A stretch of DNA of 49,759 bases. Origin: Polaromonas sp. UBA4122 (GTDB lineage: Bacteria > Pseudomonadota > Gammaproteobacteria > Burkholderiales > Burkholderiaceae_C). Positions 36,193 to 46,398 of this stretch are shown here, one piece after another; within the stretch, counting starts at the first letter, position 1; each line of letters starts with the position of its first letter. Where the stretch lies: assembly GCA_002381615.1 (NCBI GenBank), contig DFWY01000169.1, positions 3,106 to 52,864 on the forward strand, read 5' to 3'. A program made the translations under genes and the position numbers. The notes below the pieces were generated by a model, which saw only the letters and a list, made by a program, of their open reading frames with translations, was not told the origin of the DNA and did not search any database.

Positions 36193-37208
36193 AAATCAAC
36201 TTGCCTGTCGGGCGTGCCTCGGCACCCAAGTCGATGCGGGGGTTCTCGCTCGTCGAACTCATGGTTGCCATTGCGATTGGTCTGATCCTCGTGGCGGGGC
36301 TGGCAACCCTCTTTGCGAACAGCAGCCAGACCGGCAGTGAACTCGATAAAAGCATGCGGCAGATCGAAAACGGCCGGTATGCCGCTGAGTTGCTGGGCGA
36401 GGACATCAGCGTTGCCGGCTATTACGGCGAGCTGTCCGCCACCGGCATCACGGCGGTCACGGCGCCGGCCTGCGCCACCGCCGTCACGGCGCTGGGTTGG
36501 GACAACACCGCTTCGACCGGGCCGGTGGCCGTCACGGGCTTGAGCGCCACCGAAGCCGCGGCACTGAGCTGCCTGCCTAATTACAAAACCGGCACCGGAG
36601 CTCTGGTGCTGCGGCACGTAGACACGACGTCCGTCGCACCCGGGGCCGCCACGAATGGCGGCGTCTACCTGCAAACCTCCCGCTGTTCCACCGACCCCAA
36701 TGCCACCCGCTTCATCGTCTCCACCGCGTCCAGCGACTTTACCCTGCATGGCATCGATTGCACCATCATCAACACTGTTCAGCGCTATATCAGCCGCATC
36801 TATTACGTGGCCACTTGCGACGAATGCGGCGCAGACACCATACCCACACTCAAGCGGGCCGAACTCAAGGGCAACCAGATGGTGGTGTCACCGCTGGCAG
36901 AAGGCATTGAAGAAATTGCGTATGACTATGCCTTTGACACCAGCGGCGACGGGAGTCCCGACAGCTACCTGGCCGGACTGAGCGGCGTGGCAGGCGCGGC
37001 AGACAACGACTGGGGCAACGTCGTGGGTGTGCGTGTTCACTTCCTGTCGCGCACCACCGAACCCAGCGCCGGATTTACCGACGGCGGCACGACTTATGAC
37101 CTCGGCCTGTCCGGCACGCGCGGGCCTTTCACTGACAGCTACAAACGCCGGGTTTACACCGTGACCACGCGCATCAACAACATTGCGGGTCCCAGGGAAA
37201 TACCATGA
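36189..37208 (+). CDS. pilW: Minor pilin PilW
   Basis: The largest minor pilin, with 339 residues. The leader site is SMRG/FSLVELMVAIAIGLILVAG, with glutamate at +5. Typical family features follow: MRQIENGRYAAELLGEDISVAGYYGE early, and VVGVRVHFLSRTTEP and YKRRVYTVTTRINN near the end. PilW works with PilV, PilX and PilY1 at the pilus tip. It overlaps both neighbours by ATGA. Confidence 0.92.
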   Translation: MKINLPVGRASAPKSMRGFSLVELMVAIAIGLILVAGLATLFANSSQTGSELDKSMRQIENGRYAAELLGEDISVAGYYGELSATGITAVTAPACATAVTALGWDNTASTGPVAVTGLSATEAAALSCLPNYKTGTGALVLRHVDTTSVAPGAATNGGVYLQTSRCSTDPNATRFIVSTASSDFTLHGIDCTIINTVQRYISRIYYVATCDECGADTIPTLKRAELKGNQMVVSPLAEGIEEIAYDYAFDTSGDGSPDSYLAGLSGVAGAADNDWGNVVGVRVHFLSRTTEPSAGFTDGGTTYDLGLSGTRGPFTDSYKRRVYTVTTRINNIAGPREIP

Positions 37209-37765
37209 CCTCCAAAGCACACCAACGCGGCGCCACACTCCTGGTGGCGATGATTTTTTTGATCCTGATGAGCCTGTTTGCCATCAGCGCCTTCAAAAGC
37301 TCGACCGGCAACCTGCGCATCATTGGCAATATGCAGTCCCGCCAGGAGGCCATTGCGGTTGGCCAGAAAGCGATTGAAGACACCATCAGCTCATCGGTCT
37401 TCACCAGCAACCCCGCAGCCGTTGCCGCCACGCCAGTAGCGGTGGATATCGACGGCGACGGCACGGTGGACTACACCGCCACGCTCAACCCCCAGCCCCA
37501 TTGCTACCGTACCAAAGCCATCAAAAGCAGCGATCTCAATCCCGCCATCCCTGCCGATCTGGCCTGCATGACGTCCAGCGTGGTGCAGCAGGGCGGGCTT
37601 GATATTCCCGATGCCGCCGCCGATGCGGGCAACTCTTTGTGTGCCAACAGCGAGTGGAATGTTGGGGCGCAAGTGGTTGATCAGCGCTCGGGCACCAAGG
37701 TGGTTGTGAATCAGGGTGTTGCCGTGCGGGTTCTCGAAACTGATGCGGCCAACGCCTGTCTGTAA
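37205..37765 (+). CDS. pilX: Minor pilin PilX
   Basis: A 186-residue minor pilin. The leader is short (MTSKAHQRG) and the helix ATLLVAMIFLILMSLFAISA lacks the +5 glutamate, as is usual in PilX. The family block NLRIIGNMQSRQEAIAVGQ follows. PilX interacts with PilY1 in the tip complex. It lies 10 bases before pilY1 and overlaps pilW by ATGA. Confidence 0.9.
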   Translation: MTSKAHQRGATLLVAMIFLILMSLFAISAFKSSTGNLRIIGNMQSRQEAIAVGQKAIEDTISSSVFTSNPAAVAATPVAVDIDGDGTVDYTATLNPQPHCYRTKAIKSSDLNPAIPADLACMTSSVVQQGGLDIPDAAADAGNSLCANSEWNVGAQVVDQRSGTKVVVNQGVAVRVLETDAANACL

Positions 37766-37775
37766 GGATTATCAA

Positions 37776-40700
37776 ATGACCTTTTTTTTGTTCCGTAAAA
37801 CCCTGAACTTCCTGGCGTTGGCTGCCGGCCTGATGATGGCTGTGCCCGGGTTTGCACAATATTCAAGCGACATTGATATTTACGGGAGTACGCCTGCCAG
37901 CGGCGATTTGCCAAACGTTCTTTTTGTTTTGGATAATTCCGCCAACTGGAACGCCAATAACAGCCAGCCCAACTGCTATTACAAAGAAAATGGCGTATTG
38001 ACGACGACGGGACCCTCCACTCAAGGCAAGAAGTCCAGCATTGAGCAGTGCGCTTTGTACAACGTGATTGATGCACTGCCCACCGGGTCTGGAGGAGCAG
38101 CGCTTTTCAATATCGGGTTTATGGTTTTTAACGATACCAATGTGAATACTGGAGCGCGCCCCATCAAGGCGTTTACGCCTTTAACCGCCGCGGGAAAAGA
38201 CGCTCTTAAAACCGTTATTAAAAAACTGACAGACGGCCAATCACCTTCTCCAACTTCTTTTGCGCTGGCAATGCACGAGGCCTACTTGTATTACGCAGGT
38301 GCAGCGCCGTATGCGGGGCAACGTAGCGGAACGCCTCCTTACGATCCCGCTGCATTCTTGAGCGGTAACTATGTCAGTCCTTCGGCCTCAAGCTGCGGCC
38401 GCAATTATGTGATCATCATTGCCAATGGCCCGCCACAGGGTGATTGGAACAACATCAGTAATGATGACGTCAAGTCCATGTTGAAAGGGCTCGGCGGCGA
38501 TACCACGCCAATCGCATACACCACAGGTTACGTTGACCCCAAGGACGCCGCCAACTGGACGGATGAGTACGCGCGCTTCCTGCTGGGCCGCGATGTCAGT
38601 AGCCAGGCCGGCACTCAAAACATCGTGACTTACTCAATTGCGGTCACGGGTGCCAATAGTGACAAAGCGACATATCCCAATATCTTTCGGGGCATAGCCA
38701 AAGCAGGTGGCGGCGACTTCTACGAAGCCAACAACGTTGACAACCTGACGGTGGCGCTGACGGATATTTTCAACCAGCTGCAAGCGGTCAACAGTGTTTT
38801 TGCATCAGCCAGTTTGCCGGTGAGTGTTAACGCTCGGGGTACCTACCTGAATCAGATTTTCATGGGCATGTTCCGCCCCGATGGGCAGGCCAGACCGCGC
38901 TGGCGTGGCAACCTGAAGCAGTACCAGTTTGGCTACGATCCCACGACCGACAGCCTGTTTCTAAGTGGCGCCGACAACAAGCCGGCCATCAGCGGCGCCA
39001 CCGGCTTTCTTTCGCCATCGGCGGTTTCTTTCTGGACGACTCCGAGCTCGTACTGGATCAATCAGCCGCTGGGAACACCACCTACCAGTTCCGACTCCGC
39101 CGATGGTGAAGTGGTTGAAAAAGGCGGCGTGGCCCAGCGCATCCGCGAGGTCTACGCAAGCTCGCAGGATGCACGCAATGTTTACACCTGCATCAGTTGT
39201 GCAGCCAATACCAATCTGGCCGACACAAGCAACTCGGCGACCAAGTTTTCCACAGCCAACACTGCGCTCACCGCAACGACAACGGCTCTTGGCGTGACCG
39301 ACCCGGGGACCTTGATCAACTGGGTGAGGGGAACAGACAATAACAGTCCCACCGATGAGCAGGGCCCCGGTGCAACCACCACCATACGCCCCAGCGTGCA
39401 CGGCGATGTGCTGCATTCCCGGCCGGCCGTGGTGAACTACGGCGGCTCAACCGGGGTGGTGGTTTTCTATGGTGCCAACGACGGTGCCTTGCACGCCATC
39501 AATGGCAATCAGACAGGTGCAACTGCCGGTAATGAACTGTGGAGCTTCATACCCCAGGAGCAGTTTCTCAAACTGAACCGCCTGCGCATCAACTCACCGG
39601 AGATTCGGCTGTCCACCACCATCGTGGGCAGTACAAACACGACCACCACCCCAACTCCCCGCGACTACTTTGTTGACGGTCCCATCGGGATTTATCAGAA
39701 AGTATCGATCGACCCAACAACCAAAGTTCAAACTGTTGATAAGGTCATTTTGTATGTCGCCATGCGCCGGGGCGGGAGCGTGTTGTATGCGATTGACGTC
39801 ACCATCCCTTCGGCACCGAAATTTCTCTGGAAGAAAACCAGCCCTAGCGCTAGCACTGGTAGCACTGGCACTAACATTTCGGTACTCGGACAAACCTGGT
39901 CGGAGCCCAAGGTGGCCAAGATCAGGGGCAACGCAAATCCGGTGATCATTATGGGTGCAGGTTATGACGCTGCCAACGAAGATGGCCCGTCTCAGACCAA
40001 TACCAACATGGTGGGCAATGCCGTTCTGGTGCTGGATGCCATTACGGGCAGCGTCCTTAAAACGTTCGCAACCGACCGCAGCGTGCCCTCCGACGTCTCG
40101 CTGATTGACACGGACTTTGACGGTTACGTGGATCGCGCCTATGCCGTTGACATGGGCGGCAATGTGTACCGGATCGATCTGGAAAAAACCACAACCACCG
40201 GCACAAGCACAAGCACCAGCTCTTTGGTGGCTGATTGGGGCATGTACAAGCTCGCGGCGCTGACCGGCAGCGCGACCTCAAGCTTCAGCGGAACGCGCAA
40301 GTTTTTCTACCAGCCCGATGTGGTGCTGACGCCTACTTTTGCGGCAGTGTTGGTGGGCTCTGGCGACCGGGAAAAACCGCTGGCCGCAGCCAGCGCCGAC
40401 GCCTTCTTCACCGTCAAGGATTTTCAGACCACCAAGGGAACGCCTTCCACCTCGTTTACGCCCATCACGCAGGGCAACCTGGGCCAGGTCGGCACCACCC
40501 AGGACCAGACCGCTGGCTGCTACATTCCCATGAGCACCAGCGGTGAGAAAATTGTCAATGCGCCGGTGTCCGTGGGTGGTGTGACGTACTTCAGTACGAA
40601 TAAACCCTCGGCGCCGGCGGCCAACTCTTGCAGTGCCAATCTGGGGGTCGCCAAGGTCTATTCAGCCCCCTTGTTCTGTGGAACGGCGACGAGCCAGGTA

Positions 40701-40913
40701 TTGGTGGGAGGCGGCTTGCCGCCCAGTCCGGTAACCGGTACTGTGACAGTGAGCTACATCTCGCCCCTCACCAAGGAAACCGTCACCAAACAGGTTCCAT
40801 TCATCATTGGCGCACCCAATAGCAAAGGCTCGGGCATTGAAGCCTCCAAAGTCACGCCAATCATTACACCCATACGAAAACGGCGCTATTGGTATCTGGA
40901 AAACGTTCGCTAA
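37776..40913 (+). CDS. pilY1: Type IV pilus tip adhesin PilY1
   Basis: A 1045-residue tip protein exported by its signal peptide (ending MMAVPGFAQ). The N-terminal part is a von Willebrand A-like fold starting with VLFVLDNSANW (D53-N-S-A-N57), a degenerate MIDAS site. The C-terminal beta propeller includes YGANDGALHAI and the calcium loop DTDFDGYVD (from residue 778), which in Pseudomonas PilY1 controls extension and retraction. Many Thr/Ser-rich loops lie between. It ends the minor-pilin operon. The last residues (RKRRYWYLENVR) do not look like a usual end and the frame continues beyond the stop for 19 codons. Confidence 0.93.
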   Translation: MTFFLFRKTLNFLALAAGLMMAVPGFAQYSSDIDIYGSTPASGDLPNVLFVLDNSANWNANNSQPNCYYKENGVLTTTGPSTQGKKSSIEQCALYNVIDALPTGSGGAALFNIGFMVFNDTNVNTGARPIKAFTPLTAAGKDALKTVIKKLTDGQSPSPTSFALAMHEAYLYYAGAAPYAGQRSGTPPYDPAAFLSGNYVSPSASSCGRNYVIIIANGPPQGDWNNISNDDVKSMLKGLGGDTTPIAYTTGYVDPKDAANWTDEYARFLLGRDVSSQAGTQNIVTYSIAVTGANSDKATYPNIFRGIAKAGGGDFYEANNVDNLTVALTDIFNQLQAVNSVFASASLPVSVNARGTYLNQIFMGMFRPDGQARPRWRGNLKQYQFGYDPTTDSLFLSGADNKPAISGATGFLSPSAVSFWTTPSSYWINQPLGTPPTSSDSADGEVVEKGGVAQRIREVYASSQDARNVYTCISCAANTNLADTSNSATKFSTANTALTATTTALGVTDPGTLINWVRGTDNNSPTDEQGPGATTTIRPSVHGDVLHSRPAVVNYGGSTGVVVFYGANDGALHAINGNQTGATAGNELWSFIPQEQFLKLNRLRINSPEIRLSTTIVGSTNTTTTPTPRDYFVDGPIGIYQKVSIDPTTKVQTVDKVILYVAMRRGGSVLYAIDVTIPSAPKFLWKKTSPSASTGSTGTNISVLGQTWSEPKVAKIRGNANPVIIMGAGYDAANEDGPSQTNTNMVGNAVLVLDAITGSVLKTFATDRSVPSDVSLIDTDFDGYVDRAYAVDMGGNVYRIDLEKTTTTGTSTSTSSLVADWGMYKLAALTGSATSSFSGTRKFFYQPDVVLTPTFAAVLVGSGDREKPLAAASADAFFTVKDFQTTKGTPSTSFTPITQGNLGQVGTTQDQTAGCYIPMSTSGEKIVNAPVSVGGVTYFSTNKPSAPAANSCSANLGVAKVYSAPLFCGTATSQVLVGGGLPPSPVTGTVTVSYISPLTKETVTKQVPFIIGAPNSKGSGIEASKVTPIITPIRKRRYWYLENVR

Positions 40914-40986
40914 TTCAAGGCCTTGTATGGAGTAGCGCTGATTCCTGCGGGTTTTGAACGTGAGTTTTGCCGGTAGTGAAAGCGAT

Positions 40987-41010
40987 AGCTCAGCTTTTCG
41001 AAGCTGAGCT
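40987..41010 (+). terminator. Strong hairpin behind pilY1
   Basis: AGCTCAGCTT pairs perfectly with AAGCTGAGCT around a TTCG tetraloop, flanked by AGCG/CGCT on the outer side. No clean T-run follows, so it may end transcription with Rho or protect the mRNA end rather than be a classic terminator. Confidence 0.5.
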
Positions 41011-41039
41011 CGCTTCAACCTCATTAATGAACCTGATTA

Positions 41040-41079
41040 GCGCCAGCCCTTAAAATGACGGGCTCATGCCAGCTATTTC
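41040..41079 (-). repeat. Double-hairpin repeat, copy F, across an ABC ATPase start
   Basis: On the minus strand it reads AATAGCTGGCATGAGCCCGT, then CATTTTAAGGGCTGGCGC. The second stem and the GCCCGTCATT block match copy C exactly; the first stem is degenerate. It contains the start codon of the next gene (41066). Confidence 0.5.
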
Positions 41080-42025
41080 ATTCCAGTCCGTCTCCAAAAC
41101 CTACCCCTCCGCGCGAAGTCAAACCGGCCCTGTTGTCCGGGCGCTTGACAACGTGAGCTTTGACATTCAGCAGGGCGAGTTTTTCGGCCTGCTGGGTCCC
41201 AACGGGGCAGGAAAGACGACGCTCATCAGCATTCTGGCGGGCCTCTCCCGGGCCAGCAGCGGCACTGTCAAGGTGCATGGCAGCGATGTGGTGACGGATT
41301 ACGCCAATGCCAGGCGCAAGCTCGGCGTCGTGCCGCAGGAGCTGGTGTTTGACCCGTTTTTCACGGTGCGCGAGGCCTTGCGCATTCAGTCGGGCTATTT
41401 TGGCATCAAGCACAACGACGCCTGGATTGACGAGCTGCTGGCCAGTCTTGGGCTGGCTGACAAGGCCAGCGCCAACATGCGCCAGCTCTCGGGCGGCATG
41501 AAGCGCCGCATGCTGGTGGCGCAGGCGCTGGTGCATAAACCTCAGGTGATCGTGCTGGACGAGCCCACCGCTGGCGTCGATGTGGAGCTGCGCCAGACCT
41601 TGTGGCAGTTCATCGTCAAGCTCAACAAGCAGGGCAGCACCGTTCTGCTGACCACGCACTACCTTGAAGAGGCCGAGGCCCTGTGCGGCCGTATCGCCAT
41701 GCTCAAGCAGGGACATGTGGTCGCGCTGGACCAGACCTCCGAGCTGCTCAAGGCGGCGTCATCGAATGTCCTGCGCTTCAAAATTGACAGCGAACTGCCT
41801 CCGCAACTGGCTGCCCGGGCCAGGATCACCGGCCGTATCGTGCAGTTTCCTGCGAACAGCGCCCGCGAAATCGAGCAATACCTGGCCGCTATTCGCGAGG
41901 CGGGACTGGTGGCCGAAGACGTGGAAATCCGCAGGGCTGATCTGGAAGACGTGTTTCTCGATGTGATGGCCGAAAAAGCCGTGGACGAACCTGTGCAAAT
42001 TGACATTACTGGAATAGCCGCATGA
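41066..42025 (+). CDS. ABC-2 type exporter ATPase (YadG-like)
   Basis: ATPase of a two-gene ABC exporter. The 319-residue protein has Walker A GPNGAGKTT, the signature LSGGMKRRMLVAQAL, Walker B VIVLDEPTAGVD and the switch histidine in TTHYLEEAE. A C-terminal extension of about 90 residues follows, as in YadG and NodI/DrrA-type ATPases. The substrate is unknown. In Burkholderiales this pair usually sits between mlaB and ibaG, so an envelope role is plausible but unproven. The first codons come from repeat copy F. Confidence 0.9.
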   Translation: MPAISFQSVSKTYPSARSQTGPVVRALDNVSFDIQQGEFFGLLGPNGAGKTTLISILAGLSRASSGTVKVHGSDVVTDYANARRKLGVVPQELVFDPFFTVREALRIQSGYFGIKHNDAWIDELLASLGLADKASANMRQLSGGMKRRMLVAQALVHKPQVIVLDEPTAGVDVELRQTLWQFIVKLNKQGSTVLLTTHYLEEAEALCGRIAMLKQGHVVALDQTSELLKAASSNVLRFKIDSELPPQLAARARITGRIVQFPANSAREIEQYLAAIREAGLVAEDVEIRRADLEDVFLDVMAEKAVDEPVQIDITGIAA

Positions 42026-42059
42026 GCGCCGCAAACGAACTGACCAGCGTGGGGGCACC

Positions 42060-42818
42060 ATGACCAGCGGCTGGCAAACCTTGTTTTACAAGGAAGTCCT
42101 GCGCTTCTGGAAAGTCGGTTTCCAGACCGTGGGCGCCCCGGTATTGACCGCTGTGCTGTACATGCTGATTTTTGGTCACGTGCTGCAGGGCCGGGTGTTG
42201 GTGTATGGCCAGCTGAGTTACACCGCTTTCCTGGTGCCCGGCCTGGTGATGATGAGCGTGCTGCAAAACGCATTTGCCAACAGCTCCTCGTCGCTGGTTC
42301 AAAGCAAGATCATGGGCAGCCTGGTGTTTTTGCTGCTCACGCCCCTGTCGCACTGGAACTGGTTTTTTGCCTACGTGGGCTCTTCGGTTGTGCGCGGCCT
42401 GCTGGTCGGCGCGGGCGTGTTTGCCGTCACCGTATTTTTTGGCCAGCCCGGTTTCGTGGCACCACTCTGGATTGCGGTGTTTGCGATTCTGGGTGCCGCC
42501 CTGATGGGCGCCTTGGGCATGATTGCCGGCCTGTGGTCTGAAAAATTCGACCAAATGGCCGTTTTCCAGAACTTCGTCATCATGCCCATGACCTTCTTGA
42601 GCGGCGTGTTTTATTCGATTCATTCGCTGCCGCCTTTTTGGCAGAAGGTCAGTCACCTGAACCCCTTTTTCTACATGATTGACGGCTTCCGCTACGGATT
42701 TTTCGGGGTGAGCGATGTGTCGCCCTGGCTGAGCCTGGGCATCGTGCTCGTCGCATTACTCATGGTCAGCGCCGTGGCGGTCAACATGCTGCGCACAGGC
42801 TACAAAATCAGGCACTAA
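42060..42818 (+). CDS. ABC-2 type exporter permease (YadH-like)
   Basis: Membrane partner of the preceding ATPase. The 252-residue protein has six predicted membrane segments and the ABC-2 permease family block FQNFVIMPMTFLSGVFYSI. It also has LVPGLVMMSVLQNAFANSSSS. Together with the ATPase it forms a half-size exporter of unknown substrate. The gap of 34 bases to the ATPase gene holds an out-of-frame ATG that I do not consider a gene. Confidence 0.9.
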   Translation: MTSGWQTLFYKEVLRFWKVGFQTVGAPVLTAVLYMLIFGHVLQGRVLVYGQLSYTAFLVPGLVMMSVLQNAFANSSSSLVQSKIMGSLVFLLLTPLSHWNWFFAYVGSSVVRGLLVGAGVFAVTVFFGQPGFVAPLWIAVFAILGAALMGALGMIAGLWSEKFDQMAVFQNFVIMPMTFLSGVFYSIHSLPPFWQKVSHLNPFFYMIDGFRYGFFGVSDVSPWLSLGIVLVALLMVSAVAVNMLRTGYKIRH

Positions 42819-42836
42819 CCGAAAGACAAGAACACC

Positions 42837-43079
42837 ATGACCAGCGAAGAACTTCAAGCCATTATTGCGGCAGGCCTGCCGTGCGAACACATTGACCTGT
42901 CCGGCGATGGTCGGCACTGGTATGCCACCATCGTCTCCAGCGCTTTTGAAGGCCAGCGCCTGATCCAGCGCCACCAGCGGGTGTATGCCGCGTTGGGCAA
43001 CCGCATGCAGACGGATGAGGTGCATGCCCTGTCGATGAAAGTCTTCACGCCCGCCGAGTGGGCCGCCAGCAACGCGTAA
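42837..43079 (+). CDS. ibaG: BolA-family protein IbaG (YrbA)
   Basis: An 80-residue BolA-like protein expected to bind a monothiol glutaredoxin with an Fe-S cluster. It has the BolA fold: [25 protein letters not shown] with a conserved cysteine and histidine, then [12 protein letters not shown] (the invariant RHQ/RH element) and [14 protein letters not shown]. The ibaG-murA pair is conserved across proteobacteria. Confidence 0.92.
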   Translation: MTSEELQAIIAAGLPCEHIDLSGDGRHWYATIVSSAFEGQRLIQRHQRVYAALGNRMQTDEVHALSMKVFTPAEWAASNA

Positions 43080-43114
43080 TAACCAAGCGCAATAACCACG
43101 CAGAACAAGAACGC

Positions 43115-44397
<1,283 letters not shown>

Positions 44398-44398
<1 letters not shown>

Positions 44399-45036
44399 TG
44401 ATTACCCTCGCCCTCTCCAAAGGACGCATCTTCGACGACATCCTGCCGCTGCTTAAAACGGCCGGTATCGAGGTGCTCGACGACCCGGAAAAATCACGCA
44501 AGCTGATTCTTGATACCAATCAGCCCGATCTGCGTGTGGTGCTGGTGCGCGCCACCGACGTGCCGACCTATGTGCAATACGGCGGTGCCGATCTGGGCGT
44601 GGTCGGCAAGGACACCCTGCTCGAATCCGGCAGTCAGGGCCTCTACCTGCCGCTGGATCTGCAGATTGCCAAATGCCGCATCAGTGTGGCGGTGCGCCAG
44701 GGCTTTGACTACGCCGCCGCCGTGAAGCAGGGCTCGCGTCTGAAGGTGGCGACCAAGTATGTGGCCATTGCGCGCGACTTTTTCGCCACCAAGGGCGTGC
44801 ACGTCGATTTGATCAAGCTGTACGGCAGCATGGAGCTGGCGCCGCTCACCGGGCTGGCAGATGCGATCGTCGATCTGGTGTCCACCGGCAGCACGCTCAA
44901 GGCCAACCACCTGGTGGAGGTCGAGCGCATCATGGACATCAGCTCGCATCTGGTGGTGAACCAGACGGCGCTCAAGCTTAGACAGGCGCCTATCCGCAAA
45001 CTGATTGATGCTTTTTCCTTGGCGCTTGCCCAATAA
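44398..45036 (+). CDS. hisG: ATP phosphoribosyltransferase, short form
   Basis: First step of histidine synthesis. The 212-residue protein is the short form, lacking the C-terminal regulatory domain of E. coli HisG. It opens with [18 protein letters not shown] and has [16 protein letters not shown] and [14 protein letters not shown]. Short HisG needs the regulatory partner HisZ for activity; hisZ is not in this window. It is coupled to murA by a one-base overlap and lies 18 bases before hisD. Confidence 0.95.
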
Positions 45037-45050
45037 CCCATCATTAGAAA

Positions 45051-45105
45051 TGCTATGAATTTAGTAGCTGCACCAGCCCGTCTATCAAGCACTTCAAGTA
45101 CTTTT
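45051..45105 (+). repeat. Degenerate double-hairpin repeat, copy G, at the hisD start
   Basis: TGCTATGAATTTAGTAGCTG, then CACCAGCCCGTCTATCAAGC. It aligns with copy E over the TGCTAT, TAGCTGC and GCCCGT blocks, in the same orientation. The second stem is degenerate. The hisD ATG lies inside it, at 45055. Confidence 0.5.
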
Positions 45106-46398
45106 TATGCTGAATTCAAGGCGCTCCTGCACTGGTCTGCCGATGCCGATGCGGCGATTGAACAGCGCGTGGCCGACATTCTGGCCGACGTGCAGCAGCG
45201 CGGCGATGCGGCGGTGCTGGAATACACCGCACGCTTTGACGGCCTGAGTTCTGCATCAATGGGCGCACTTGAGCTCACGCAGGCTGAGTTGAAAGCCGCA
45301 TTCGATGCGATTCCCGCAGTCCAGCGCGACGCCCTGCAGGCGGCCGCCCGCCGTGTGCGCAGCTACCACGAGGCGCAAAGAAAGGCCAACGGCGAAAGCT
45401 GGAGTTACCGCGACGAAGACGGCACGCTGCTGGGCCAGAAGGTCACGCCGCTGGACCGCGTGGGCATTTATGTGCCGGGTGGCAAGGCGGCTTACCCCTC
45501 GTCGGTGTTGATGAATGCCATTCCCGCCCATGTGGCCGGCGTGGCTGAAATCATCATGGTGGTGCCTACCCCTGGCGGTGAAAAGAATGCTTTGGTGCTG
45601 GCGGCCGCTTACGTGGCCGGTGTGACCCGCGCGTTCACCATTGGGGGAGCCCAGGCCGTGGCCGCGCTGGCTTACGGCACGGCCACCATTCCCGCCGTTG
45701 ACAAGATCACCGGCCCGGGCAACGCCTATGTGGCCGCCGCCAAGCGCCGCGTGTTTGGCACGGTGGGCATCGACATGATTGCCGGGCCGTCCGAAATTCT
45801 GGTGCTGGCCGATGGCAGCACGCCCGCTGACTGGGTGGCCATGGATTTGTTCAGCCAGGCCGAGCATGACGAGTTGGCGCAGAGCATTTTGCTGTGTCCC
45901 GATGCGGCCTACATTGACGCGGTGCAGGCCGCCATCAACCGCCTGCTGCCCACCATGCCACGCGCCGACATCATTGCCAAATCGCTCAATGGACGGGGTG
46001 CGTTGATTCACACGCGCAGCATGGAAGAGGCCTGCGAAATCAGCAACCGCATTGCGCCCGAGCATCTGGAAGTCTCGAGCCGCCAGCCGCACCAGTGGGA
46101 GCCCCTGCTCAGGCACGCGGGCGCCATTTTTCTGGGCGCCTACACCAGCGAAAGCCTGGGCGACTACTGCGCCGGCCCCAACCACGTGCTGCCCACCAGC
46201 GGCACCGCGCGCTTTTCCAGTCCGCTGGGCGTGTATGACTTTCAAAAGCGCAGCAGCCTGATCGAGGTCAGCGAAGCGGGCGCGCAGGCCCTCGGGAAAA
46301 TTGCCGCCGAACTCGCCTATGGTGAAGGCCTGCAGGCCCATGCGCGCGCTGCCGAGATGCGCTTGCGGACCGTACCCCCAATGAGAGTGAAACCATGA
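45055..46398 (+). CDS. hisD: Histidinol dehydrogenase
   Basis: Oxidises histidinol to histidine in two NAD-dependent steps. The 447-residue protein has [20 protein letters not shown] and the zinc-site blocks [10 protein letters not shown] and [10 protein letters not shown]. Near the end are the conserved [20 protein letters not shown] and [10 protein letters not shown]. The first 15 or so residues ([15 protein letters not shown]) are not conserved in the family and come from repeat copy G. It overlaps hisC by ATGA. Confidence 0.95.
   Translation: MNLVAAPARLSSTSSTFYAEFKALLHWSADADAAIEQRVADILADVQQRGDAAVLEYTARFDGLSSASMGALELTQAELKAAFDAIPAVQRDALQAAARRVRSYHEAQRKANGESWSYRDEDGTLLGQKVTPLDRVGIYVPGGKAAYPSSVLMNAIPAHVAGVAEIIMVVPTPGGEKNALVLAAAYVAGVTRAFTIGGAQAVAALAYGTATIPAVDKITGPGNAYVAAAKRRVFGTVGIDMIAGPSEILVLADGSTPADWVAMDLFSQAEHDELAQSILLCPDAAYIDAVQAAINRLLPTMPRADIIAKSLNGRGALIHTRSMEEACEISNRIAPEHLEVSSRQPHQWEPLLRHAGAIFLGAYTSESLGDYCAGPNHVLPTSGTARFSSPLGVYDFQKRSSLIEVSEAGAQALGKIAAELAYGEGLQAHARAAEMRLRTVPPMRVKP

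Noticed and set aside
42022-42059. ATG overlapping the ABC ATPase stop as the permease start
   Set aside because: It is out of frame with the permease, whose family block starts at 42060.
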